A stretch of DNA of 64,000 bases from Sphingomonas sanxanigenens DSM 19645 = NX02 (GCF_000512205.2 NZ_CP006644.1:2784520-2848519); one strand, 5' to 3'. Shown: positions 52,579 to 61,554, numbered from the stretch's first letter. The notes: a model not told the origin generated them from the sequence alone. A program made the numbers and translations.

Positions 52579-53538
52579 TCACCGCTTCTTCACCGCCTCC
52601 TGCACGAAACCCGCCGCAATATCCGACCAGCGCGCCGGCTCCACGATCAGCATGTGCGCCGAGCCGTCCGAGAATTTCCGATAGCGGAAATTGGGCTTCA
52701 TCGTCCCCGTCCGCTGGTCGATCGCGTTGAGCGCGTCGCCGCCGTCGGACAACACCAGCAGCGGCGCCTCGATTCGCTGGAGGTCGCCCGCCATGTCGTT
52801 GGCGTAGACGGCGGCGTGCGCCACGTCCGACGCACCGGCGAGGAAGATGTTCAAGGTCGACCAGTTGATCGTCGCGAGGTTGCGCGGATAGGCGCCCTGC
52901 GCCTTGAACAGCTTGTCGTAATAGGCGCTGAGATGGCTGCCGTCGGGCTTCAGCGAGAGGTCCGGATGCGGCAGCGCGCGGCGTTGGGCGCGCTCCGCAT
53001 CGTTGTAATTGGGCGCACCGTGGAGGATCACGCCGGTCACCCGGTCGCCATGGCGCGCGGCGAAGGCGGCAACGATGGCGGCGCCGGTGTGGTGACCCGC
53101 GAACGCCGCCTTGCGGATGTGCAGCGCGTCGAGCACCGGCAGCATATTCCCGGCATAGGCGGCGATCGTCGGCTTGCCCGCCGGCGCGTCGGACATGCCA
53201 TAGCCCGGCGTGTCGATCGCCAATGTGCGGATGCCGCGCGCCGCCAGGCAGGGCTGGATGTCCGCGAACTCGATCAGCGACCAAGGCGTCTGATGGATCA
53301 GCACCAGCACGGGGCCATCCTTCGGGCCCATCAGCCGATAATGCACCTGCCCCATCGGCGTGGTGACATAGCCTTTGCCACCCTTGAGCACGCCCAGCCC
53401 GTCCCACTGCGAATCCTGCGGCGAGGGCGGCGCGCAGCGATCGGCGCGCGCGGTCGGCGGCTCGATCTCATCGGCGGCGAAGGCGGAGCCCGCCAGCACC
53501 ATGGCCATCAAACCGGCTGCGACTGTCGCCTTGATCAT
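52579..53538 (-). CDS. Exported alpha/beta-hydrolase-fold protein with His at the nucleophile position
   Basis: A 319-residue protein. It has a signal peptide (IKATVAAGLMAMVLAGSAFA) and an alpha/beta-hydrolase core: VLVLIHQTPWSLIEFADIQP, AIDTPGYGMSDAP, and the elbow FAGHHTGAAIVAAF. In the GxSxG position it reads Gly148-His-His150-Thr-Gly, so the serine nucleophile is absent; the late His in DGSAHMLIVEP remains. Start 53538 has AAGGGG upstream. Operator site C lies 14 bp upstream. It is probably a lyase, decarboxylase or other non-classical member acting in the periplasm. Confidence 0.85.
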   Translation of the reverse strand: MIKATVAAGLMAMVLAGSAFAADEIEPPTARADRCAPPSPQDSQWDGLGVLKGGKGYVTTPMGQVHYRLMGPKDGPVLVLIHQTPWSLIEFADIQPCLAARGIRTLAIDTPGYGMSDAPAGKPTIAAYAGNMLPVLDALHIRKAAFAGHHTGAAIVAAFAARHGDRVTGVILHGAPNYNDAERAQRRALPHPDLSLKPDGSHLSAYYDKLFKAQGAYPRNLATINWSTLNIFLAGASDVAHAAVYANDMAGDLQRIEAPLLVLSDGGDALNAIDQRTGTMKPNFRYRKFSDGSAHMLIVEPARWSDIAAGFVQEAVKKR

Positions 53539-53551
53539 TCGATCACCCCTT

Positions 53552-53576
53552 GTTCTATTATTTGGAACGTCGTTCC
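53552..53576 (-). promoter_or_regulatory. IclR-type composite operator, site C
   Basis: On the minus strand it reads GGAAC-GAC-GTTCC, 7 bp, AGAAC, the same arrangement as sites A and B, and is oriented toward the exported hydrolase gene. The close spacing to the start codon suggests repression by blocking transcription initiation or elongation. Confidence 0.68.
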
Positions 53577-53726
53577 ACAGTACAGCGTGGTTGTGACCGG
53601 GCGCCAAGTCAATGGTCCATCGAATGTCGACCGACGAAACGGGGATTTCCAGCGCGCAACGTGTCAATTGCCGCGTATCAAATACCCGCTTGACGACCAG
53701 TAAAACCCAGCGCTAGCCTCAATTAT

Positions 53727-53751
53727 GGAACATCGTTCTGAATATTAGAAC
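53727..53751 (+). promoter_or_regulatory. IclR-type composite operator, site B
   Basis: GGAAC-ATC-GTTCT, 7 bp, AGAAC, located 19 bp before the flavoprotein start. A promoter candidate (TTGACG, 18 bp, TAGCCT) lies just upstream. With site C it forms a divergent pair about 150 bp apart. Confidence 0.7.
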
Positions 53752-53770
53752 AATAGGAGTCGCGGGGTCC

Positions 53771-55186
53771 ATGTGGGATGTCATCATCGTCGGCGGGGGA
53801 TCGTCGGGGCTGCCGGCTGCGATCTTCGCGGCGGATCGCGGCGGACGCGTTCTGCTGATCGATGCCGCGACTGAGCTTGGCGGCACGTTGTGGGTCGCGA
53901 CCGGACAGATGAGCGCGGCAGGCACCCGGCTGCAGCGGGAGCGCGGCATCGCCGACAGCGCCGACGCTCATTTCGAGGATGTCATGCGGATCAGCCGCGG
54001 CACCGCCAATCCCGGCCTCGTCCGCCTTGCGATCGACAATGCCGCCGACACGTTCGACTGGCTGATGGATGTCGGCTTCGAGCCGCTGCCCGACCATCCC
54101 GTCACCGGATTCGGCCATGAGCCCTATCGCGAGAAGCGTTATTATTGGGGCGCCGAAGGCGGCATCACCGTCAAGAATGTGCTCGTCCCCCGCGTCGAGG
54201 CGCTGGCGGCCGCGGGCCGGATCACGCTGAAGTTGCAGCATGAGGTGACCGCGTTGCGCAGCAATGCCGACGGCCGGGTGATCGGCGTCACCGCGCGCGA
54301 CGCCGAGGGCACGCCCCATGATTTCGACGGCCGCAACACCGTGCTGGCGACCGGCGGCTATGCCTCCAACCCCGAGATGTTCGAACGGCTGAGCGGCTAT
54401 CCGCTCTACAACGCCGCCCCCTACCCCTTTTCGCAGGGCGCCGGGCTGGTGCTGGGCGAAGCCGTGGGCGGCTATCTGCGCGGCCACGAGAATGTGTTCA
54501 ACAATTTCGGTACGCTCTACAACAGCGAGACCTACCCGGCGCGGTCGCTGGGCGTCGTCGAGACCTTCCCCGAGCGGCGCGAGCCCTGGGAAATCTATGT
54601 CAACGCGAACGGCCAGCGCTTCATCCGCGAGGATATCCGCAGCGTCGATGCGCGCGAAATGGCGCTGATGGAACAGTCCGACCGCCGCTACTGGATCATC
54701 TTCGACCAGGCGATCCTCGACGCGGCGCCGCCGATCATCGTCGGCTGGAGCCGCGAGGACATGCTGCGCGCCTTCGTTGAGGACGGCCCCGCTTTCTCCA
54801 GCGCGCCGACGATCGAGGCGCTCGCCGAGCGCGCCGGCATCGATGCCGCGGGCCTCGCGAGCGCGGTTTCCGGGTTCAATTACGGCGTGCTGACCAGCAA
54901 TGATTTCTTCGGCCGCACCCATGCGCCGCAGCCGATCGGCAGCGGCCCGTTCTACGCCATCCGCATGCAGGGAAGCTCGATTTCGAGCGCGGTGGGCCTC
55001 GCGGTGGACGACGACCTGCGCGTCGTCCACCGCGACGGCCAGCCGATCGGCAGTCTCTATGCGATCGGCGAATTGCTGGGATCGGGGCAGACGATGGGCA
55101 AGGCGGCGTGCGGCGGCATGATGGTAACGCCGGCGATGACCTTCGGCCGCCTGCTGGGCCAGCGCCTGCCGGTGGGGAACGCCTGA
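53771..55186 (+). CDS. FAD-dependent oxidoreductase (fumarate reductase/ketosteroid dehydrogenase-like)
   Basis: A 471-residue flavoprotein. It has VIIVGGGSSGLPAAIFAADRGG for FAD binding, LGGTLWVATGQMSAAGTRLQ, NTVLATGGYASNPEMFERLS and a C-terminal FAD loop GELLGSGQTMGKAACGGMMV-TPAMTFGR. This is the FAD_binding_2 family, whose members reduce or oxidise alpha,beta C-C bonds. The tail-end GSGQTMGKAACGG is typical for soluble fumarate reductase-like enzymes. It leads an operon with a hydrolase-fold protein and a GST, under site B. Confidence 0.88.
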   Translation: MWDVIIVGGGSSGLPAAIFAADRGGRVLLIDAATELGGTLWVATGQMSAAGTRLQRERGIADSADAHFEDVMRISRGTANPGLVRLAIDNAADTFDWLMDVGFEPLPDHPVTGFGHEPYREKRYYWGAEGGITVKNVLVPRVEALAAAGRITLKLQHEVTALRSNADGRVIGVTARDAEGTPHDFDGRNTVLATGGYASNPEMFERLSGYPLYNAAPYPFSQGAGLVLGEAVGGYLRGHENVFNNFGTLYNSETYPARSLGVVETFPERREPWEIYVNANGQRFIREDIRSVDAREMALMEQSDRRYWIIFDQAILDAAPPIIVGWSREDMLRAFVEDGPAFSSAPTIEALAERAGIDAAGLASAVSGFNYGVLTSNDFFGRTHAPQPIGSGPFYAIRMQGSSISSAVGLAVDDDLRVVHRDGQPIGSLYAIGELLGSGQTMGKAACGGMMVTPAMTFGRLLGQRLPVGNA

Positions 55187-56004
55187 TGCTGCCCTCCGTC
55201 AACCTCCTCGCCGGCGAACGGCGCGGTTACGTTCCCGGCCCGTGCGGCCAAGTCCATTATCGCGATCTCGGCACCGGCCCGGTGATCGCGCTGGTCCATC
55301 AGGCGCCGTGGGGATCGATCCAGTATCGCAGGGCGGCGCCCGAACTGGCCGCCGCGGGCTATCGCGTGATCGTGCCCGACCTGCCCGGCCACGGCATGTC
55401 GGATCCGCCCGCCGACGGCGCAAGCGTCGAACTCTATGCCGATACGGTCGCGGCAGTGATCGACGCGCTCGGCCTCGGCCCGGTGGCGATCGCCGGCCAT
55501 CATGGCGGCGCACTGGTCGCGGCGCGGGTCGCGGCCGCCTATCCCGACAAGGTCCGCGCGCTCGCGGCCGACAACATGCCCTATTACACCGCCGAACAGC
55601 GCGCCGCGCGCGCCGCATCGCTCAAGGATCTGCAGGAGATCAAGGCTGACGGCAGCCACTTCACCGATCGCTGGGCATTGGTGCGCCGCATCGCCGATCC
55701 GACGTGGAGCGACGAGACGGTGCATGTCGGCATCGTCGCCTATTTCGCCAACGGGCCCTGCAAGGAGGACGGCCACCGTGCCGCCCCCGCTTATGATCTG
55801 GAGTGCGATCTCGACCGGATCCTGTGCCCGACATTGATCCTCGCCAGCCACAAGGATCCGCTGTTCCCGATGGGCCGCGAGCTCGTCGCGCGGCGGCCGG
55901 GCTGGACATATGCCGAGTATCCCGGCGGCGCCGGCATGGTCTTCGAACGCGCGCCCGAATGGGCGGCGCCCATCCTCACCTTCCTCAAGGGTGTTCCAGA
56001 ATGA
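55186..56004 (+). CDS. Alpha/beta-hydrolase-fold protein lacking Ser and His
   Basis: A 272-residue cytoplasmic protein closely patterned on the exported one. It has VIALVHQAPWGSIQYRRAAP, VPDLPGHGMSDPPADG and the elbow IAGHHGGALVAARVAA, where Gly104-His-His106-Gly-Gly has His in the serine position. The usual late histidine is also missing: the region reads YPGGAGMVFERAPEW. It therefore cannot be a classical serine hydrolase. The coupled start (TGATG) with the flavoprotein suggests it works on the flavoprotein's product or substrate. Confidence 0.82.
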   Translation: MLPSVNLLAGERRGYVPGPCGQVHYRDLGTGPVIALVHQAPWGSIQYRRAAPELAAAGYRVIVPDLPGHGMSDPPADGASVELYADTVAAVIDALGLGPVAIAGHHGGALVAARVAAAYPDKVRALAADNMPYYTAEQRAARAASLKDLQEIKADGSHFTDRWALVRRIADPTWSDETVHVGIVAYFANGPCKEDGHRAAPAYDLECDLDRILCPTLILASHKDPLFPMGRELVARRPGWTYAEYPGGAGMVFERAPEWAAPILTFLKGVPE

Positions 56005-56594
56005 CGATCACGATCTACGGTCGCCCCGGTTCGCGCGCGCGCCGCCCCCTGTGGGTCGCGCGCGAGCTCGGGCTTGAGGTGACCAGCATCGAGCCCGCGC
56101 CGGGTGAGATCAAGCAGCCGCCCTATCGGGCGATAAATCCCAATGCTAAGGTGCCGGCGCTGGTCGACGATGGCCTGACCCTGTTCGAATCATTCGCGCA
56201 GAGCCTCTACCTGGCCAAGAAATACGGCACGGGCCGGCTCTATCCCGAGCAGATCGAGGATGAGGCCCAGGTGTGGCAGTGGACCTTGTGGGGCCTCAAC
56301 GAGCTGGAAAAGCCGCTGACCGTCTGCCTGTTCGAGCGGATCATCAAGCCGGAGGCGGACCGCAACGCCGCGCTGGCCGATGCCGCCGAGCGCGATCTGC
56401 AGGCGCCGCTCGCGGTGCTGGAAAAGGCGCTCGATGGGCAGAACTGGCTGTTGGGAAATGATTTTTCGGTTGCCGACATCAATGTCGCCGCGGTCGCCGC
56501 ACTGTCGCGATCGACCAAGGTCGACCTGTCGGGCTTTCCGAGTGTCGCCGCCTGGCTGGAACGCGCGCTGGCGCGCCCAGCCTATAACGGCTGA
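56001..56594 (+). CDS. Glutathione S-transferase
   Basis: A 197-residue GST. The thioredoxin-like N-domain has ITIYGRPGSRARRPLWVARE with a Ser that could activate glutathione, then NPNAKVPALVDDGLTLFES (cis-Pro and Glu-Ser for GSH binding). The helical C-domain includes FSVADINVAAVAALSRSTKV with the N-capping Asp. It overlaps the hydrolase-fold gene by 4 bp. In catabolic operons such GSTs isomerise or reductively modify intermediates, for example maleyl compounds. Confidence 0.88.
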   Translation: MTITIYGRPGSRARRPLWVARELGLEVTSIEPAPGEIKQPPYRAINPNAKVPALVDDGLTLFESFAQSLYLAKKYGTGRLYPEQIEDEAQVWQWTLWGLNELEKPLTVCLFERIIKPEADRNAALADAAERDLQAPLAVLEKALDGQNWLLGNDFSVADINVAAVAALSRSTKVDLSGFPSVAAWLERALARPAYNG

Positions 56595-56651
56595 GTGTTG
56601 CAGAACGACCACAAAACCCGCCCCGATCACGCTAAATCGACAAAAGCCGCG

Positions 56652-56674
56652 TGACATGGGCGTGAATTATGTCA
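56652..56674. promoter_or_regulatory. Dyad upstream of the second TonB receptor
   Basis: TGACAT-N11-ATGTCA is a perfect 6-bp inverted repeat in the 240-bp gap before the receptor, followed by AT-rich sequence (TATAACAAATAAAAATT) suitable for a promoter. It differs from the IclR-type sites, so another regulator would be involved. Confidence 0.35.
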
Positions 56675-56834
56675 TACTCCTATAACAAATAAAAATTGCC
56701 GTTCGCAGGGCATCCCGCCGGTCATGTGCCGGGGGGATTGAGTGGGGTTTTGTCCGGAGTTCGCCGGGCAGGACGCGAGTTGGGCAGGGTCGGCCGGCGC
56801 AGGACCGGATCGGCGAAGGATTGGAAGGGACGAC

Positions 56835-59180
56835 ATGTTGACCAGAGCAAAAATGGGGGCGCTCGCAGGGTTGAGCTTGTATGCGTTGACCGCGGGGGCG
56901 GCACAGGCGCAGGACGCGGTACCCGCCGCCGATGCCACCGCGGCATCGCAGGAAGGCGTCGGCGACATCGTCGTCACCGCGCAGCGTCGCGAACAGCGCC
57001 TGCAGGACGTTCCGATCGCGGTCAGCGCCTTTTCCTCGGCGGACCTCCAGACCCGCCAGATCAGCCGCACGATCGACCTGCTCAACTATGTGCCCAACCT
57101 GATCGGCCACAACAACACCTCGGTCGGCACTGCGAACAGCTATTCGATGCGCGGTCTCAACAACAACGAGACGATCTCCACCTTCGACCTGCCGGTCGGT
57201 ACCTATGTCGACGACGTCTATATGTCGCGCCAGAGCGCCAACAACTTCGCCTTCTTCGACGTCGAGCGCATCGAGGTGCTGCGCGGCCCCCAGGGCACCC
57301 TGTTCGGCCGCAACACCACCGGCGGCGCGATCAACGTGATCATGAAGAAGCCCGGTGAGGATTTCGGCGGCTTCGCCGAGGTCGGCTATGGCCGCTTCGA
57401 CCGCATGACCGCGCGCGCCTCGGTCGATCTGCCGATCGTGTCGGACAAGGTGCTGAGCAAGATCCAGGGCTATTACGTCAATGACGACGGCTATGTGAAG
57501 AACCGCGTCACCGGCGATCGCCTGAATGACGAGAAGAGCTATGGCTTCCGCGGCGCACTGCGCGTGTTCGGCGGCGACACTGTGACATGGGACGGCACGG
57601 TCGATTACAACTATCAGAGCTACGCCAACTTCCCGAACTTCTATGATCCGGCGACCAAGGACCGCGTCAGCTATACCCGGCTGCGTAAGGGCCAGACCGT
57701 TTCCGACGTGTTCGGCGGCCGCTCCTATCTGTCGGAAGGCTTGGCGGACAACACGCTGGGCAATGTCGCCGAGAGCTGGTCGTTCACCTCGAACCTGCAG
57801 ATCGATGCGACCGACGATCTGACGGTCAACATCATCACCGGCTATCGCCACATCTATAACGAATATCTGACCGACAGCGCGATGAGCCTGGCCAGCGCGA
57901 GCACGGTCTACACCTATCCGGCGGACATCGTCACCGCGACGCCGGGTTCGACCTCGGTTCTCGCCAACGACAGCTGGCACGGCCAGTTCAGCCAGGAAAT
58001 CAAGGCGACCGGCAAGGCGCTCGACAACAAGCTGACTTACACCGGCGGCCTCTATTACATCCGCGAGGACAACAAGACCAACTTCGCGAACCTGGCGATC
58101 ACCGCCGCTGGCGCCGGCACGCTCTCGGCCGATCGCACGATGTCCAACAACACCGACGCGATCGCCGCCTATTTCCAGGCCGACTACGAGGCGATCGAGG
58201 GGCTGACCCTGACCGCGGGCATCCGCTACACCGAGGAATATAAGGACATTGCCTTCCAGGCGAACGACAGCCCACTGCCGCCGGTCGGCCTCAACCAGCC
58301 GTTCAACACCGACGACATCGTCGCCGCCGGCCTGCCGATCAAGCAGACCGCCAAGGTGTGGACGCCGCGTTTCGCGATCAACTACAAGCTTGCTCCGGAC
58401 GTGTCGGTGTTCGCATCGGCAACCAAGGGCTTCAAGTCGGGCGGCTGGGTGTCGCGCGCCTACAACGCCGCAGGCATGTTCCCCTTCTCGCGTGAGACGA
58501 TCTGGTCGTTCGAAGGCGGCCTGCGTTCGGAATGGTTCGACCGCAAGCTGCGCATGAACCTGACCGGCTTCTACTTCAACGACATGGACAACCAGCTTCC
58601 CGCGGGCCGCGAAAACCCGCTGGTGCCGGGCCAGATCATCTATGTGACGCGCAACTTCGCCGACCTGCGCAACTATGGCCTCGAATCCGAGATCACGCTG
58701 GCGCCGGTCCGCGGCCTGAACATCTACTGGACCGCGGGTCTCCAGCACGCGCGCTTCAAGAACGTCGATCCGTCCGTGATCGCGCAGGCTGCAAACTGCC
58801 GCAACGGCGTCGCCTCGGCGTGCAACCAGGGTATCGTCACCGCCGCCGGCGAGATCGCACTGCCCTCGCGCGTGGCGCCGTTCAACTCCACGGTCGGTGT
58901 CAACTACACTGCCGAATTCGGCGACTTCCGCCTGACCCCGTCGGTGAGCTGGGCCTACACCGATGGCAGCTGGCCGTCGGCGCAGAACGACATTCGCGGC
59001 TATCAGGAGGCGCATGGCCTGTGGAATGGCGGCATCTCGCTCCGCAACGTGGCGCAGGGCTGGACGCTGTCGGCGGAGTGCACCAACTGCTTCGACCGCC
59101 GCTTCGTCTCGTCCTTCCTGATCTTCCCGTATCTCAACGAGCCGGGTCGCTGGACGGTGCGCGCGCGCTACGACTTCTGA
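56835..59180 (+). CDS. TonB-dependent receptor
   Basis: A 781-residue outer membrane receptor. A signal peptide (residues 1-26, ending AAQAQ) is followed by DIVVTAQRREQRLQDVPIAV, typical of the sphingomonad IroE/FyuA-like group. The plug contains SYSMRGLNNNETISTFDLPV and IEVLRGPQGTLFGRNTTGGA. The barrel ends WTVRARYDF. ATG 56835 has GGAAGGGA upstream; the longer frame adds an unlikely leader. It is followed by a rho-independent terminator. It probably imports the substrate of the surrounding catabolic genes. Confidence 0.95.
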   Translation: MLTRAKMGALAGLSLYALTAGAAQAQDAVPAADATAASQEGVGDIVVTAQRREQRLQDVPIAVSAFSSADLQTRQISRTIDLLNYVPNLIGHNNTSVGTANSYSMRGLNNNETISTFDLPVGTYVDDVYMSRQSANNFAFFDVERIEVLRGPQGTLFGRNTTGGAINVIMKKPGEDFGGFAEVGYGRFDRMTARASVDLPIVSDKVLSKIQGYYVNDDGYVKNRVTGDRLNDEKSYGFRGALRVFGGDTVTWDGTVDYNYQSYANFPNFYDPATKDRVSYTRLRKGQTVSDVFGGRSYLSEGLADNTLGNVAESWSFTSNLQIDATDDLTVNIITGYRHIYNEYLTDSAMSLASASTVYTYPADIVTATPGSTSVLANDSWHGQFSQEIKATGKALDNKLTYTGGLYYIREDNKTNFANLAITAAGAGTLSADRTMSNNTDAIAAYFQADYEAIEGLTLTAGIRYTEEYKDIAFQANDSPLPPVGLNQPFNTDDIVAAGLPIKQTAKVWTPRFAINYKLAPDVSVFASATKGFKSGGWVSRAYNAAGMFPFSRETIWSFEGGLRSEWFDRKLRMNLTGFYFNDMDNQLPAGRENPLVPGQIIYVTRNFADLRNYGLESEITLAPVRGLNIYWTAGLQHARFKNVDPSVIAQAANCRNGVASACNQGIVTAAGEIALPSRVAPFNSTVGVNYTAEFGDFRLTPSVSWAYTDGSWPSAQNDIRGYQEAHGLWNGGISLRNVAQGWTLSAECTNCFDRRFVSSFLIFPYLNEPGRWTVRARYDF

Positions 59181-59193
59181 TTTGCCAATCCCG

Positions 59194-59232
59194 GGCGGCG
59201 GGGCGCAAAAGCGCCCCGCCGCCTTTCTTTTT
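59194..59232 (+). terminator. Rho-independent terminator of the TonB receptor gene
   Basis: A perfect 13-bp GC stem (GGCGGCGGGGCGC) with an AAAA loop is followed by TTTCTTTTT, 14 bp after the receptor stop codon. Confidence 0.92.
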
Positions 59233-59257
59233 CGCGTGACGTCTCAGGAACATCGCC

Positions 59258-59557
59258 ATGGACGAACTTCCCAGCGCCGATCAGGTGAAGCTGCCGCGCA
59301 GCAGCAAGGGCCGCCGCCCCCGTTTCTTCGAGGATCCGGCAATCGATCAGGTGATGACCTTCTTTCTGGAACTGATGACCGAGGTGGCAGTGGTGCGCGA
59401 GCGGCTCGACACCGTCGAGCGCCTGCTCGAAACCAAATCCAGCATCACCCGCGCCGATATCGAGGCCTATCGCGCCGACGAGGCGGTGGAGGCGGAACGG
59501 CTTGCCTGGCGCAACGCCTATGTCCAGCGGGTCATGCGGATGCACGCGCCCGACTGA
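59258..59557 (+). CDS. Small hypothetical protein
   Basis: A 99-residue protein, basic at the start (SSKGRRPRFFEDPAIDQ). It has a long predicted amphipathic helix or coiled coil in the middle (MTFFLELMTEVAVVRERLDTVERLLE) and a Glu/Arg-rich end. I do not recognise the family. It lies 9 bp before the old-yellow-enzyme gene and is probably co-transcribed with it. Coiled-coil content suggests a small oligomer or partner subunit. Confidence 0.7.
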   Translation: MDELPSADQVKLPRSSKGRRPRFFEDPAIDQVMTFFLELMTEVAVVRERLDTVERLLETKSSITRADIEAYRADEAVEAERLAWRNAYVQRVMRMHAPD

Positions 59558-59566
59558 CGATCCTCG

Positions 59567-61543
59567 ATGACCGCTTATCCCAACCTCTTCTCAGCCTTCA
59601 CGGTGGGCAAGCGGACGCTGAGAAACCGCGTCGTGCACGCTTCGATGTCGACGCATTATGCCGATCGCGGCCGCATCACGCCGCGCCTGATCGACTATTA
59701 TGTCAACCGCGCGCGCGGCGGTGCGGCGATGCTGGTGACCGAGCCGATGGCGATGCTGAGCCATCACAAATTGCCGACGCGCCCCGCGGTGCTTTCCGGC
59801 ATCAACGAGGGCGAACTCACCCGCTGGGCCGATCTGGTCGGCGCGGAGGGCGGGCTGATGCTCGGCCAGATCCAGGACAATGGCCGCGGTTTCCGCGCCG
59901 GCTTCCGCAACCCCGATGCGATCGGCCCTTCCGCGCTGCCCGACGATCTGAGCTGGACGGTGCCGCACGCGCTCTCCACCGACGAGATCCGCCGGATGAT
60001 CGACGAGTTCGCGCTGTGCGCCACCCGGCTGCAGGCGGCAGGCTTCGCCGGCGTCGAGATTTCCGCAGGTCACGGCCACCTCTTCCACCAGTTCCTCGCC
60101 GCGCGCTCCAACGTGCGCGACGATGCGTATGGCGGTGACCTTCCCCGCCGCACCCGCCTGTTGACCGACCTGATGCTGGCGCTGCGCGACGCCTGCGGCG
60201 ACGATTTCATCATCGGCGTCAAGCTGCCTGCCGAGGACGGCATGGAAGGCGGCATCGACCTCGACATCGCCGCGCAGATCACCGATCGCGTCCACGCCAC
60301 CGGGGTGATGGATTATCTCACCTATTGCTGGGGCGCACACGGCCACACGCTCTACCGGCACCTGCCTGACCTGCACGGGCCGCGCACGCCCTTCGTCGAT
60401 CGCATCGCGGCACTCGGCAAGCATGCGCCGGGCGTACCGTTGGGCGCGCTCGGGCTGATCACCGATCCCAATGAGGGCGAACGCATCGTCCGCGACGGGC
60501 TGGGCGACCTCGTGATGATGGGCCGGCCGCTGGTCACCGATCCTGCCTGGGCGGTGAAGGCCGAACAGGGCCACGAGGCGGAGATCCGCTACTGTGTATC
60601 GTGCAACACCTGCTGGCACATGATCAACATCGGCCGCGGCCTCCACTGCGACAACAACCCGCGCGTCGGCACGCCCGACGAGGCGGACTGGCGCCCCGAA
60701 CCGGTGGCTGCACCCAGGCGGGTCGTCGTGGTCGGCGGCGGCATCGCCGGCATGGAGGCGGCCTGGGTCGCCGCCGCGCGCGGCCACGTCGTCACGGTCT
60801 TTTCAAGCGGCGACGAAGCGGGCGGCAAGACGCGGCTCCATGCGCTGCTCCCCGGCGGCGAGAATCTCAGCAGCATCTACGACTATCAGCGGCTGTCGGC
60901 CGAGCGCGCCGGCGCGGATTTCCGCTGGGGCACCACCGCCGACATCGACGACATCCTCGCGCTCGCGCCCGACCATGTCGTGCTCGCCACCGGCGCGACG
61001 CCCGCCTGGCCGGATTATCTGCCCGCCGAATATCGCGGCGAGGGCTTCTTCCCCGATCTGCGCCAGGCGATGCTCGACCTGACCCGTCTGACCGCCCGCC
61101 AGCCGGGCACCGCGGTGATCCACGATGCCGATCATGGCGCGTTCACCTATGCCGCCGCCGAACTGCTCAAGTCGCGCTACGACCGCGTCGTCATCCTCAC
61201 CGAGCGTGAACGCATCGCCAGCGACGAGGCGATGGTGACGCGGCAGGGCGTCTATGCCCGCCTCTACGCCAAGGACATCGAGATCGTCACGTCGGTTCGC
61301 CCGCTCGCCTCCTCGCGCTTCGAGGAGGGCGAGGTCGCCTATGCCAATATCTTCAGCGGCCGCGAGACGGTGATAACCGACGTCGCCCTGTTCACCTACG
61401 CCACCGCGCGCATCCCCGATGATGCACTCGCCGCGCCCTTGCGCGCGGCCGGCATCGATGTCCGCACCATCGGCGATGCGCATGCGCCGCGCACGGTGCT
61501 GGTCGCAACCGCCGAGGGCTATCGCACCGCCATGGAATTCTGA
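59567..61543 (+). CDS. FMN/FAD/Fe-S enoate reductase (2,4-dienoyl-CoA reductase type)
   Basis: A 658-residue enzyme of the NADH:flavin oxidoreductase group. Residues 1-340 form the FMN barrel (FTVGKRTLRNRVVHASMSTH, GVEISAGHGHLFHQFLAARS). The [4Fe-4S] ligands are in RYCVSCNTCWHMINIGRGLHC. The NAD(P)H/FAD domain starts RRVVVVGGGIAGMEAAWVAA. Family members reduce enoyl compounds or demethylate amines. The barrel His-Tyr pair of classic dienoyl-CoA reductases is only partly visible (GHGHLFHQF), so its substrate is open. It is translated with the following SDR. Confidence 0.9.
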   Translation: MTAYPNLFSAFTVGKRTLRNRVVHASMSTHYADRGRITPRLIDYYVNRARGGAAMLVTEPMAMLSHHKLPTRPAVLSGINEGELTRWADLVGAEGGLMLGQIQDNGRGFRAGFRNPDAIGPSALPDDLSWTVPHALSTDEIRRMIDEFALCATRLQAAGFAGVEISAGHGHLFHQFLAARSNVRDDAYGGDLPRRTRLLTDLMLALRDACGDDFIIGVKLPAEDGMEGGIDLDIAAQITDRVHATGVMDYLTYCWGAHGHTLYRHLPDLHGPRTPFVDRIAALGKHAPGVPLGALGLITDPNEGERIVRDGLGDLVMMGRPLVTDPAWAVKAEQGHEAEIRYCVSCNTCWHMINIGRGLHCDNNPRVGTPDEADWRPEPVAAPRRVVVVGGGIAGMEAAWVAAARGHVVTVFSSGDEAGGKTRLHALLPGGENLSSIYDYQRLSAERAGADFRWGTTADIDDILALAPDHVVLATGATPAWPDYLPAEYRGEGFFPDLRQAMLDLTRLTARQPGTAVIHDADHGAFTYAAAELLKSRYDRVVILTERERIASDEAMVTRQGVYARLYAKDIEIVTSVRPLASSRFEEGEVAYANIFSGRETVITDVALFTYATARIPDDALAAPLRAAGIDVRTIGDAHAPRTVLVATAEGYRTAMEF

Positions 61544-61554
61544 GGGAGAACGCA

